Shown here piece after piece: positions 25,293 to 33,437 of a DNA stretch of 64,000 bases (position 1 is its first letter; each line of letters begins with the position of its first letter). The position numbers were made by a program, and so were the translations under genes. The DNA comes from Vandammella animalimorsus (GTDB taxonomy: Bacteria > Pseudomonadota > Gammaproteobacteria > Burkholderiales > Burkholderiaceae_C), in assembly GCF_002285285.1 (NCBI RefSeq), contig NZ_NSJF01000005.1:186001-250000 (forward strand). The letters run 5' to 3'. The notes below the pieces were generated by a model. It was given only the letters and a program-made list of their open reading frames with translations. It was not told the origin of the DNA and ran no database searches.

Positions 25293-27725
25293 TTACCAGC
25301 GGTAGGTGGCTGTGATCGTCGCGCTGCGCTGCTCGCCGCGCCACCAGCCATCAAAGGCATTGCTGGTGAAGTACTTCTTGTTGAACAGGTTGTTCACGTT
25401 CAGCGCCAGGCGCCAGTTGGCGCCCAGGTCGTAGCGCAGGCTGGCGTCCACCAGCGTGTAGCCCGGCTGCGCGCGGGTGTTGGCCGCGTCGTCCCAGCGG
25501 CGGCCCACGTGGCGCGCGCCCAGGCCCAGGTGCAGGCCGCGCAGGCGGCCTTCGGCCAAGCGGTAGTCCAGCCACAGCGAAGCCATGTGTTTGGGCACCT
25601 GGATGGGGGCTTTGCCCGCTTCCACGCGCCAGGTGCTGCCCGCCAGGCCTTTGACGTCGTTGTAGCTGTAGGCGGCAGTGGCGTGCAGGCCGGGCAAGGC
25701 AGGCAGGGGGCGGCCCTTGGCCTCCAGCTCCAGCCCGCGCGAGCGCATGGCGCCCACCTGCTCATCGCGGTTGGTGATGGGGTTGCTCACGGTGATGTTG
25801 CGCTTGCGCAGGTCGTACACGGCGGCGGCGAGCAGCAGGCTTTGCCCCGGGGGCTGGTATTTGACGCCCAGCTCCCATTGCTTGCCGGTGGTGGGCTTGG
25901 CATCGAACGCGTCATAAGCGCCAAAGGCGGGCAGAAAGGAGGTGCCGTAGCTCACATAAGGCGCCCAGCCGCCGGGGGCCAGCCAGGTGAGCGCGGCGCG
26001 GCCGGTAAAGGCGCGGTCGGTGCGGCTTTGGCGTTGCCCGCGCGAGCTGGAGGCGTCTTCCCCCTTGGCCGTGTCGTGCCGGCCCGAAAGCGTCAGCAGC
26101 CATTGTTCGCCCAGGCGCATCTGGTTTTGCGCGTACAGCCCCAGCGCGCGCACCTTGTTCGGGCCGGCAATGTCATCCACCACGCTGGGCGGGGTGACGG
26201 GCTGGTACAGCGGGTTGTAGAGATCCAGATCCGGCGCTGGCCCCGTCTTTTCATATTCAGTGGCGCGCGCCTGGGTGAAGTCCAGCCCGGCAATCAGCTG
26301 GTGGCGCACCGCGCCGGTCTGCAAGCGCCCTTCCACGTAGGTGTCCAGCGAGGTTTGCGTCAGGTCGCCAAAGCCATGTACGGCCGTGCGCGCGAGCGTG
26401 CGGCCATCGTCTTGCAGCGAGGAGCGGATGTGGTACTTGTCCGCATCGCGCTTGGCGTGGCGGAAGTTTTGCCGCAGGCCCCATTGGGCGTTGAAGTCGT
26501 GACGCAGCTCATAGCCCAGCGACCAACTGTTTTGCCGGATGCGGCTGTAGCGCGGGTCGCCTTCGCGCACCTGCGTGGGCTGGCCGTTGCCGTCGGCCAT
26601 GTAGCCCACGTCGTCACTCACGTCATGGCGCAGCACCGAGGCCAGCAGCGTCAGGCGCGTGGCGGCTGAAGGCTGCCACAGCAGCGAGGGGGCGAAGTAT
26701 TGGCGCTTGCTCGTGTCCCACTCGCCGGTGGGGTAGCGGTCTTGCGTGCGGCTCTGGCGCGCCAGCCCCACCAGGCGGTAGGCGGCCTGCTCGCCCAGCT
26801 TGCCGCCGTAGTCGAAGGCCAGTTGCCGGTGCCGGTAATTGCCCAGTTGCGCTTGCACCTCGCGCACCGGCTCGTCCAGCGTGGGCCGCTTGCTGACGCG
26901 GTGGACGATGCCGCCCACGTCGGCCCGCCCAAAGGTGGCCGAGGCCGGGCCGCGCAGCACCTCGATGCGCTCCATGCCATAGACCTCGGTTTGCGCGCCA
27001 ATGTCCAGAAAGCCCATTTGCGCGATGCCGTCGAGGAAGTTCTGGGCCTCCAGGTCGTCAAAGCCGCGCAGCATCATGTATTCGTAGCCCCGGCCATCGT
27101 GGCCCCACATGCGGGTGAACACCCCGGGCGTGTAGTTCAGCGTGTCCAGCACCTCGCGCATGCCCTTGGCCTCGATCTCCTCGGCGCCGATCACGCTGAC
27201 GGACTGCGGCGTTTCCACCAGCGGCGTGTCTGTCTTGGTGGCCGTGGCGCTGCGGCGCGCGGCGTAGCCCAGCACCGGGCCGGTGGCGGTTTCGGGCGCG
27301 GCCTGCACGGTGACCGCAGGCAGGGTCTGGGCATCGCCCGCGCTGCTTGCGGCGGCGGCAGCCTGTGCAGGGGCCGGGGTGATGACCAGCGTCTGCCCCT
27401 GCACGCGGCCTTGCAGGCCGGTGCCGGCCAACAACGTGCGCAGCGCCTGCGGCAAATCGGCCGTGGGCGCAAGGGCCGGGGCTGCACGCTGGCCGATGCG
27501 GGCCGGGTCGGCCACCAGTTGCAGCCCGGCCTGGGTGGCCAGCGCGGCCAGGCTTTGGACCAGGGGCTGGGCTGGCAGCTGGTAGGTGCGCGCCGCGCTT
27601 TGGCCGGGCTTGGGCGCTTGCGCTGGCGTCTGTGTATGCCCATGCAGGGGCAAGGCGGCCAGACAGAGCGCGGCGGCTGCAGCCAGTGGGCAACGGGCTA
27701 GACGGGGGATGGCGGGTTGGGGCAT
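25293..27725 (-). CDS. TonB-dependent siderophore receptor with STN domain
   Basis: 810 residues from the ATG at 27725, five bases after GGAGA. A signal peptide (ends near HGHTQ) is followed by a secretin/TonB N-terminal signalling domain, RTYQLPAQPLVQSLAALATQ to GRVQGQTLVI. The plug has ETPQSVSVIGAEEI, NYTPGV, MMLRGFDD and ERIEVLRGPASATFG with GGIVHRVSK. The rest is the 22-strand barrel, ending in ATYRW with a terminal aromatic residue. The STN domain suggests FpvA/FecA-like signalling to an anti-sigma factor, but no ECF sigma/anti-sigma pair is in the window. The PepSY membrane gene on the same strand, 0.6 kb beyond its end, is the usual functional partner. The ligand is unknown. Confidence 0.94.
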   Translation of the reverse strand: MPQPAIPRLARCPLAAAAALCLAALPLHGHTQTPAQAPKPGQSAARTYQLPAQPLVQSLAALATQAGLQLVADPARIGQRAAPALAPTADLPQALRTLLAGTGLQGRVQGQTLVITPAPAQAAAAASSAGDAQTLPAVTVQAAPETATGPVLGYAARRSATATKTDTPLVETPQSVSVIGAEEIEAKGMREVLDTLNYTPGVFTRMWGHDGRGYEYMMLRGFDDLEAQNFLDGIAQMGFLDIGAQTEVYGMERIEVLRGPASATFGRADVGGIVHRVSKRPTLDEPVREVQAQLGNYRHRQLAFDYGGKLGEQAAYRLVGLARQSRTQDRYPTGEWDTSKRQYFAPSLLWQPSAATRLTLLASVLRHDVSDDVGYMADGNGQPTQVREGDPRYSRIRQNSWSLGYELRHDFNAQWGLRQNFRHAKRDADKYHIRSSLQDDGRTLARTAVHGFGDLTQTSLDTYVEGRLQTGAVRHQLIAGLDFTQARATEYEKTGPAPDLDLYNPLYQPVTPPSVVDDIAGPNKVRALGLYAQNQMRLGEQWLLTLSGRHDTAKGEDASSSRGQRQSRTDRAFTGRAALTWLAPGGWAPYVSYGTSFLPAFGAYDAFDAKPTTGKQWELGVKYQPPGQSLLLAAAVYDLRKRNITVSNPITNRDEQVGAMRSRGLELEAKGRPLPALPGLHATAAYSYNDVKGLAGSTWRVEAGKAPIQVPKHMASLWLDYRLAEGRLRGLHLGLGARHVGRRWDDAANTRAQPGYTLVDASLRYDLGANWRLALNVNNLFNKKYFTSNAFDGWWRGEQRSATITATYRW

Positions 27726-27937
27726 GCAAGTCTCCATCAAAAGGGTTGGGGTGCGGCGCGCCATGCCACAGGGGGCGGCAGGCAGGCCGTGCATCAAGGC
27801 GGCGCTGTGGGCCACCATGAGATACAACACCGCAGCGCGGCAAATCCCTCATGGATGGAGAAAATTTTTTTTCGTGGCGCGGCTGGGCAGGCCCTTGGGC
27901 CGTCGTGCGTTGGGCGGCCCTGGCTGACCAACGGCTA

Positions 27938-29101
27938 TTACATGGACTCTTCCAGCATCTGCCGGTAGTCCTGCTCGCTGGCTTCGATGGGGTTGGTGGC
28001 GTGGCAGTGGTCGCGCAGGGCGCGCTCGATGATCAGTGCGAAGTCGCCCTGCTTGACGCCCATGGCGGCCAGCCCGCTGGGCATGCCCAGCTCTTGGTTG
28101 CGCGCCTGCACGGCCTGGGCCAGTTGCGCGGCGGCTTGCGTGGCACTGGCCTGCTCGGGCAGGGCCAGGCCCATGGCCTGGGCCATGCGCTGCATGCGCT
28201 GCTCCTGCTGCACGCTGGGGGCCTGGGCGTTGAAACGCAGCACCGCCGGCAGGAAGACGGCATTGAGCGTGCCGTGGTGCAGTTGCGGATTGATGCCGCC
28301 CAGGCTGTGGCTGAGCGAGTGCACGCAGCCCAGGCCCTTCTGAAAGGCCATGGCGCCTTGCATGCTGGCGGCCATGAGGTTCAGGCGCGCTTGGCGATCC
28401 TGCCCGTGCTGTGTGGCCTGGGCGATGTGGGCCCAGCCGCGCGCCAGGCCATCGAGCGCGATGCCGTCGGCCGGCGGGTTGAAGGCGGCTGCCATGAAGG
28501 TTTCCATGCAATGGGCGATGGCGTCCATGCCGGTGGCGGCGGTCAGCCCAGGGGGCAGGCCCAGCGTCAGCTCGGGGTCGCAAATGGCCGCACGCGGCAC
28601 CAGGTGCCAGGAGTGGAAGCCGAGCTTGCGGCCATCGTCAACGATGAGGATGGCGCCGCGCGCCACTTCGCTGCCGGTGCCGCTGGTGGTGGGGATGGCA
28701 ATCAGCGGCGCAACGGCTTCGCTGATGCGCGGCGATCCGCCTTCGATGGTGGCGTAGCGCGTCAGCGGCCCATCGTGCGTGGCGGCAATGGCCACACCTT
28801 TGGCGCAGTCGATGGAGGAGCCGCCGCCCACGGCAATCAGCCCGTCGCAGCGCTGCTGGCGGTAGCGCTGCGCGGCCGCGCGCACGGCCGCCTCGGTGGG
28901 GTTGGGCGGCGTGGCGTCGAACACGGCGCAGTCCATGCCCTTGAGCTGGGCCAATACGCGGTCGAGGATGCCAGCGGCCTTGACGCCGGCATCGCTGACC
29001 AGCAGCGGACGGGTGATGCCGATGCGCTGGCACTCGCTGGCCAGCAGGGCGATGGCGCCAAAGTCGAACTGAATTTGCGTGACGTAGTTGATGAAAGCCA
29101 T
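27938..29101 (-). CDS. Iron-containing alcohol dehydrogenase
   Basis: 387 residues from the ATG at 29101, which follows AGGAGA. The group III Fe-ADH family is clear: the NAD-binding GGGSSIDCAKG, then IPTTSGTGSEVARGAI, DPELTLGLPPGLTAATGMDAIAHCMETFM and the metal-binding histidines in GCVHSLSHSLGGINPQLHHGTLNAVFLP. Such enzymes reduce aldehydes or oxidise alcohols or hydroxy acids; the substrate is not predictable. The cysteine-synthase-like gene follows upstream on the same strand, 55 bases away, and the two may be one operon. Confidence 0.93.
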   Translation of the reverse strand: MAFINYVTQIQFDFGAIALLASECQRIGITRPLLVSDAGVKAAGILDRVLAQLKGMDCAVFDATPPNPTEAAVRAAAQRYRQQRCDGLIAVGGGSSIDCAKGVAIAATHDGPLTRYATIEGGSPRISEAVAPLIAIPTTSGTGSEVARGAILIVDDGRKLGFHSWHLVPRAAICDPELTLGLPPGLTAATGMDAIAHCMETFMAAAFNPPADGIALDGLARGWAHIAQATQHGQDRQARLNLMAASMQGAMAFQKGLGCVHSLSHSLGGINPQLHHGTLNAVFLPAVLRFNAQAPSVQQEQRMQRMAQAMGLALPEQASATQAAAQLAQAVQARNQELGMPSGLAAMGVKQGDFALIIERALRDHCHATNPIEASEQDYRQMLEESM

Positions 29102-29147
29102 GTGGGCGTCTCCTGATGCTTGTTGTTGCGGGCCGTGTAGAGGTCTT

Positions 29148-29159
29148 GAACACGCTCTA
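29148..29159 (-). repeat. Short dispersed repeat at a stop codon
   Basis: GAACACGCTCTA on the plus strand; on the minus strand TAGAGCGTGTTC, where TAG is the stop codon of the cysteine-synthase-like gene. It is a short form of the repeat at 23356. Confidence 0.55.
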
Positions 29160-30245
29160 GACGAGCAGCTCTTGAATCTGGCGCGCGCTGGCCTCGCAGG
29201 TCTGGATGTGGCCGGCCAGCCACTGTGGGTTGTAGTAGGTGGGCAGGTAGCGCTCGCCGGCATCGCACAGCAGCGAGAGGATGGAGCCTTGCTCGCCCTG
29301 GGCCTGCATGTGCTGGGCCAGGCGCAGCATGGCCACGAAGTTGGTGCCGGTGGACGGGCCCACGCGCCGCCCCAGCAGCTGCGACAGCGCGTGCATGGCG
29401 GCAATGGATTGCGCATCGCTGACCACTTCCATGCGGTCCACCAGCGTGCGCACAAAGCTGGGCTCCACGCGCGGGCGGCCAATGCCTTCGATGCGCGAGC
29501 CCGGCGCGCTCAGGCAGGCATCGCCGCAGCGGTGGTAATCGGCAAAGACCGAGCCTTCCGGGTCGGCCACGCACAGCTCGGTGGCGTAGCGCTGGTAGCG
29601 CACGTAGCGGCCAATGGTGGCGCTGGTGCCGCCGGTGCCTGCGCCTACGACGATCCAGCGCGGGATGGGGTGGCGCTCGCGCTGCATCTGCGTGAACATG
29701 CTTTGCGCGATGTTGTTGTTGCCGCGCCAGTCGGTGGCGCGCTCGGCGTAGGTGAACTGGTCCATGTAGTGGCCGCCGGTGTCGGCGGCGATCTGCCGCG
29801 CCGCGTCATACACCTCGCTGGCTTGTTGCACGAAATGGCAGCGCCCGCCGTAGAACTCGATCAGCGCGATCTTCTCGGGCGAGGTGCTGCGCGGCATCAC
29901 GGCCACGAAGGGCAAGCCCAGCAGGCGCGCGAAATACGCTTCGCTGACAGCGGTGGAGCCGCTGGAGGCTTCGACGATGGTCGATTGCGGGCCGATCCAG
30001 CCATTGCACAGCGCGTACAGAAACAGCGAACGCGCCAGTCGGTGCTTGAGGCTGCCGGTGGGGTGGGTGGATTCGTCCTTGAGGTACAGATCAATGCCGA
30101 TCTGGGCAAAGCGCGGCAGCGGCAGCGGGATCAGGTGCGTGTCGGCGCTGCGTTGGTAATCGGCCTCGATGCGGTCGATGGCCTGGTGCAGCCAGGCGCT
30201 GTGGCTGGCTGCGGTGGGGGAGGGGGGCGATGTGTGTTGTGGCAT
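29157..30245 (-). CDS. PLP-dependent cysteine-synthase family enzyme
   Basis: 362 residues from the ATG at 30245. The PLP lysine lies in [15 protein letters not shown]. The substrate loop is [14 protein letters not shown], and the phosphate-binding glycine loop is [15 protein letters not shown]. The insert-rich chain and [17 protein letters not shown] fit the beta-family branch that includes Cds1-type cysteine desulfhydrases rather than CysK or CysM. The expected activity is cysteine breakdown or beta-replacement. That assignment is by motif layout only. It is adjacent to the Fe-ADH gene on the same strand. Confidence 0.85.
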   Translation of the reverse strand: MPQHTSPPSPTAASHSAWLHQAIDRIEADYQRSADTHLIPLPLPRFAQIGIDLYLKDESTHPTGSLKHRLARSLFLYALCNGWIGPQSTIVEASSGSTAVSEAYFARLLGLPFVAVMPRSTSPEKIALIEFYGGRCHFVQQASEVYDAARQIAADTGGHYMDQFTYAERATDWRGNNNIAQSMFTQMQRERHPIPRWIVVGAGTGGTSATIGRYVRYQRYATELCVADPEGSVFADYHRCGDACLSAPGSRIEGIGRPRVEPSFVRTLVDRMEVVSDAQSIAAMHALSQLLGRRVGPSTGTNFVAMLRLAQHMQAQGEQGSILSLLCDAGERYLPTYYNPQWLAGHIQTCEASARQIQELLV

Positions 30246-30412
30246 GGGGGCCGATTCTATTGACGGTGCCCGGCTTGCGCGGCCATGTCCAGCAGCGAGC
30301 GCGACTCCCACATGATCGGGTTGGCGCGCTATGGCCAATACGAGCGCAGGCCCTGGCTTGCCAGGGCCTGCGCAGAGGTGTTGCGCACTGCTGTTGGGGT
30401 ACGGCGATGGAA

Positions 30413-31816
30413 TCAGCTCTGCGCGTTCACTTTGCTGCTGGATGGCGCTGGGTTCGCGCTGGCCTTGCCTTGGCCAATCAGGCTGTACCAGTCGATGTGG
30501 CGTGTGCCCAGCATCAGCGCGGCCAGTGCGACGAACAGCAGCACGCTGCCCATCAGCAGGGCGTTGTCCTCGGAGCGCAGGATGCCGTAGAGAATGCCGT
30601 ACAGCGCGGTGATGCCGGCGCCAAAGGCCAGGCCATGCAGGCGGTTGCGCAGCACTGCGCCCAGGTACAGCGTGATCAGGCTCACGCAGGCCAGCGCGGC
30701 AATGCCGTAGGAGAGCCAGAACGGCAGGTGCTCGGACAGCGCCACCAGCAGCAGGAAGAAGATCGACAGCGCCAGCCCGACCAGCAGGTATTGCAGCGGG
30801 TGGATGGCGATGCGCCGCGTGGTTTCGATCAGGAAGAAGGCGGCAAAGGTCAGCACGATGAACAGCAGGCCGTATTTGACGGCGCGCTCGGCCTGTACGT
30901 AGATGTTGACTGGGTCGATGAAGCTCACGCCCAGCACTTCGGCTTGCGCTGCGCTGTCATGGCCATAGCGGCCCGATGTGCTGGCGACCGCCTTGCCGGC
31001 CTTGAGGGTTTGCTCGAAGTCGCGCGCCAGGTGCGAGATTTGCCAGCTGGCGCTGTAGCCGTCGCTGCGCACTTCGCGCGTGTTGGGCAGAAAGCGCCCC
31101 TGGAAGCTCGGGTGCGGCCAGCTCGATTGCAGGTGCACGTTGGTCAGCTCGGCCGTGGGGGCGATGGACAGGTGCTGCGAGCCCATCAGTTGCAACGCCA
31201 GTGTGAAGGGCAGGCTGTGCGTTTGGCTCAGGTCCAGCTCGCCCAGATTGGCGTGGATGGCGGGGGTGGCCAGCACCTCGCGGCTGCCGACCTGAAAGGG
31301 CAGCTGGCGCCCGTCGATGTGCAGCAGCGGGTTGTTGGTGATGCCGCGCTGGTCGCTCACGCCCAGCACCAGATAGGCCTGGGCCGAGAGGATGCGGCCC
31401 TGGGGCTGGTGGCCCAGCCAGGCTGGCAGCGTGAACTGGCCGCTGAGCTTCCAGCTCGACTGGAACAGGTTGGCGTGGTAGATGCCGCGATGGCGGGTTT
31501 GCACATCGGCCTGGCCTTTCCAGTCCAGCTGCTGCGCGGGCAGCAAGTGGCGTTGCTGCCGCTGGCGCAGCTGGGTGCTGGTCTGGCCGGTCTGGGCGTC
31601 GTGCACTTGTTCCTCGAACTCTTCCTGGTATTCGATCAGCAGCACTGGGCCGATCAGGGTTTGCGCGCCAGCGGCCGATTGGGCGATGTCGTTTTGCACG
31701 TTGCGGTGCAGGCGCTGGCGATCCTGCACCTGGCCATAGATCATCATCAGTGCCATTTGCAGCACGATGACCAGGGCGCCGATGATGAATATCTTGGTTG
31801 CGAGCCGGTATTGCAT
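30413..31816 (-). CDS. creD: Inner-membrane protein CreD
   Basis: 467 residues from the ATG at 31816, preceded by AAGAAAGG; the ORF opens nine codons earlier. One N-terminal helix ([20 protein letters not shown]) is followed by a large periplasmic domain with [10 protein letters not shown]-like family text ([32 protein letters not shown]). Five or six helices then pack at the C-terminus ([27 protein letters not shown] to HIDWYSL). CreD is a stress-related envelope protein of the CreBC regulon, connected with beta-lactam tolerance in other species. A CreB-like box lies about 65 bases upstream. No creBC genes are in the window. Confidence 0.93.
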   Translation of the reverse strand: MQYRLATKIFIIGALVIVLQMALMMIYGQVQDRQRLHRNVQNDIAQSAAGAQTLIGPVLLIEYQEEFEEQVHDAQTGQTSTQLRQRQQRHLLPAQQLDWKGQADVQTRHRGIYHANLFQSSWKLSGQFTLPAWLGHQPQGRILSAQAYLVLGVSDQRGITNNPLLHIDGRQLPFQVGSREVLATPAIHANLGELDLSQTHSLPFTLALQLMGSQHLSIAPTAELTNVHLQSSWPHPSFQGRFLPNTREVRSDGYSASWQISHLARDFEQTLKAGKAVASTSGRYGHDSAAQAEVLGVSFIDPVNIYVQAERAVKYGLLFIVLTFAAFFLIETTRRIAIHPLQYLLVGLALSIFFLLLVALSEHLPFWLSYGIAALACVSLITLYLGAVLRNRLHGLAFGAGITALYGILYGILRSEDNALLMGSVLLFVALAALMLGTRHIDWYSLIGQGKASANPAPSSSKVNAQS

Positions 31817-31880
31817 GAGAGGGCCTTTCTTGTTGATGAGCACAGTGGCCGCAAGTGTCCTCAGCGCTTGAGAAATCCAG

Positions 31881-31896
31881 GTGAAGCGAAGATGAA
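31881..31896 (-). promoter_or_regulatory. Candidate CreB-binding site (cre tag)
   Basis: On the minus strand TTCAT-CTTCGC-TTCAC, that is, two TTCAC direct repeats separated by six bases with one mismatch in the first. The CreB consensus is TTCACNNNNNNTTCAC. It lies 65-80 bases upstream of the creD start in the coding direction. Confidence 0.6.
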
Positions 31897-31945
31897 GTGG
31901 CCGCGCCTGTCGTCAAAATCCCCCGCTGCGCCCATCACCAGGGCG

Positions 31946-31973
31946 AAAAAAAGCCACCGGCAAGGCGGTGGCT
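31946..31973 (-). terminator. Intrinsic terminator of tpx
   Basis: Minus strand: AGCCACCG pairs with CGGTGGCT (31952-31959 with 31966-31973), followed by seven T. It lies some 30 bases after the tpx stop at 32001. Confidence 0.85.
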
Positions 31974-32000
31974 GTGGGGTGCGAGCTGGCGCTTGGGGCC

Positions 32001-32501
32001 TTATTGCAGCGCGGCCTTGGCGGCGGCGTAGTCGGGCTCGTTGGCGATCTCGCCCACCAGTTGGCTGTGCAGCACGCGGTCGTTTTCGTCGAGCACCACC
32101 ACGGCGCGCGCGGTCAGGCCGGCCAGCGGGCCGCTGGCGATGGCCACGCCGTAGTCTTCATGGAAGCCGCGGCCGCGCAGGGTGGAGAGCATGACGACCT
32201 TGTCCAGGCCTTCTGCGCCGCAAAAGCGCGACTGGGCAAAGGGCAGATCGGCCGAGATGCACAGCACGACGGTGTTGGGCAGGGCGCTGGCCTCCTCATT
32301 GAAGTTGCGCACCGATTGCGCGCAGGTCGGGGTGTCGATGCTGGGGAAGATGTTGAGCACTTTGCGCTGGCCTTTGAAGTCGGCCAGGCTGCGCTCGGCC
32401 AGATCCTTGCCGACCAGCGAGAAGGCTGGTGCCTGCTGGCCGGGGGCGGGCAGGCTGCCCTTGAGTTCGACGGGGTTGCCTTTGAGGGTGACTTGGGTCA
32501 T
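32001..32501 (-). CDS. tpx: Thiol peroxidase
   Basis: 166 residues, start at 32501 after GGAGA. The peroxidatic cysteine is Cys60 in [10 protein letters not shown] and the resolving cysteine is Cys94 in SRFCGAEG, the spacing of atypical two-cysteine Tpx. The TPTC and late [18 protein letters not shown] segments match the family. It reduces peroxides with thioredoxin, here probably periplasm-independent as no signal peptide is present. It is a single-gene unit closed by a terminator. Confidence 0.96.
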   Translation of the reverse strand: MTQVTLKGNPVELKGSLPAPGQQAPAFSLVGKDLAERSLADFKGQRKVLNIFPSIDTPTCAQSVRNFNEEASALPNTVVLCISADLPFAQSRFCGAEGLDKVVMLSTLRGRGFHEDYGVAIASGPLAGLTARAVVVLDENDRVLHSQLVGEIANEPDYAAAKAALQ

Positions 32502-32628
32502 GAGGGTCTCCAAAAAAGAAGAGGGGCTGGGTAAAACCGCCTTGGCTGTGCCAGGGCGTGGGGGTGAGGGGCAAAGCCCGTGCATTGTCGCACCAGGCCG
32601 TGCGGGCGCTTGGCGCTGTCAGAACCTC

Positions 32629-33372
32629 TCACCTGAGCAGGCGCTGGCGGCGCGCTTCGTACAGGCACACGGCGCTGGCTACAGAGACGTTCAGGCTTTC
32701 CACCGCGCCCTGCATGGGGATGTGCAGCAGCGCGTCGCAGGTTTTGCGCGTGAGCTGGCGCATGCCCGGGCCTTCGGCGCCCAGCACCAGGGCCGTGGGG
32801 CCGGTGAGCTCTTGCTGGTAGAGCGATTGCGGCGCGTCGTCGCTGGTGCCCAGCACCCAGATGCCGCGCTCTTTGAGCTCGCCCAGGGTGCGCGCCAGGT
32901 TGGTGACCATGAAATAGGGCATGGTCTCGGCCGCGCCGCTGGCGACCTTGGCGACGGTGGCGTTGATGCCGGCGGCGTGGTCCTTGGGGGCGATGACGGC
33001 ATGGGCGCCAGCGCCATCGGCCACGCGCAGGCAGGCGCCCAGGTTGTGCGGGTCGGTCACGCCGTCGAGCACCAGCAGCAGCGGCGGCTCGGTCAATGCG
33101 TCGAGCAGCTCATCGAGGCCGCGCGCCGGCGCCAGGGCCTGCACGCGCGCGGCCACGCCCTGGTGGCCGTGGCTGCCGGCCAGGCGGGCGATGCGCAGCG
33201 CATCGGCTTCGATCAGGCGCACGCCCGCCTCTTTGGCGCGGGCGATGAACTGGCGCATGCGCGCATCGCGGCGGCTGGGGTCGATCAGCACCTCGATGAT
33301 GGAATCGGGCGCGGTCTTCAAGCGCACGGTGACGGCGTGAAAGCCGAACAGGACTTTTTTGGGCTCGGACAT
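32629..33372 (-). CDS. rlmB: 23S rRNA (guanosine-2'-O)-methyltransferase RlmB
   Basis: 247 residues from MSEPKKVLFGFHAVTVRLK. The N-terminal substrate-binding domain ends near residue 90. The SPOUT (trefoil-knot) domain has LDGVTDPHNLGACLRVADGAGAHAVIAPKDHAAGINATVAKVASGAAE, LVLGAEGPGMRQL and the knot end IPMQGAVESLNVSVASAVCLYEARRQ. This is the RlmB pattern for 2'-O-methylation of G2251 in the peptidyl-transferase P loop. It lies just downstream of the LplT-PlsC fusion gene on the same strand. Confidence 0.95.
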   Translation of the reverse strand: MSEPKKVLFGFHAVTVRLKTAPDSIIEVLIDPSRRDARMRQFIARAKEAGVRLIEADALRIARLAGSHGHQGVAARVQALAPARGLDELLDALTEPPLLLVLDGVTDPHNLGACLRVADGAGAHAVIAPKDHAAGINATVAKVASGAAETMPYFMVTNLARTLGELKERGIWVLGTSDDAPQSLYQQELTGPTALVLGAEGPGMRQLTRKTCDALLHIPMQGAVESLNVSVASAVCLYEARRQRLLR

Positions 33373-33437
33373 GGCAGATTGGGGCAGCACAGGGCTGCAA
33401 AGGGCTGGCAGTGGGGCGGGCTCGCCAAAGCGGGCGA

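Noticed and set aside
25014-26669. 551-residue plus-strand frame running across the 11-bp repeats into the TonB receptor region
   Set aside because: It is kept open because the 11-bp repeat and the antisense of the receptor lack stops; no ribosome site or family similarity.
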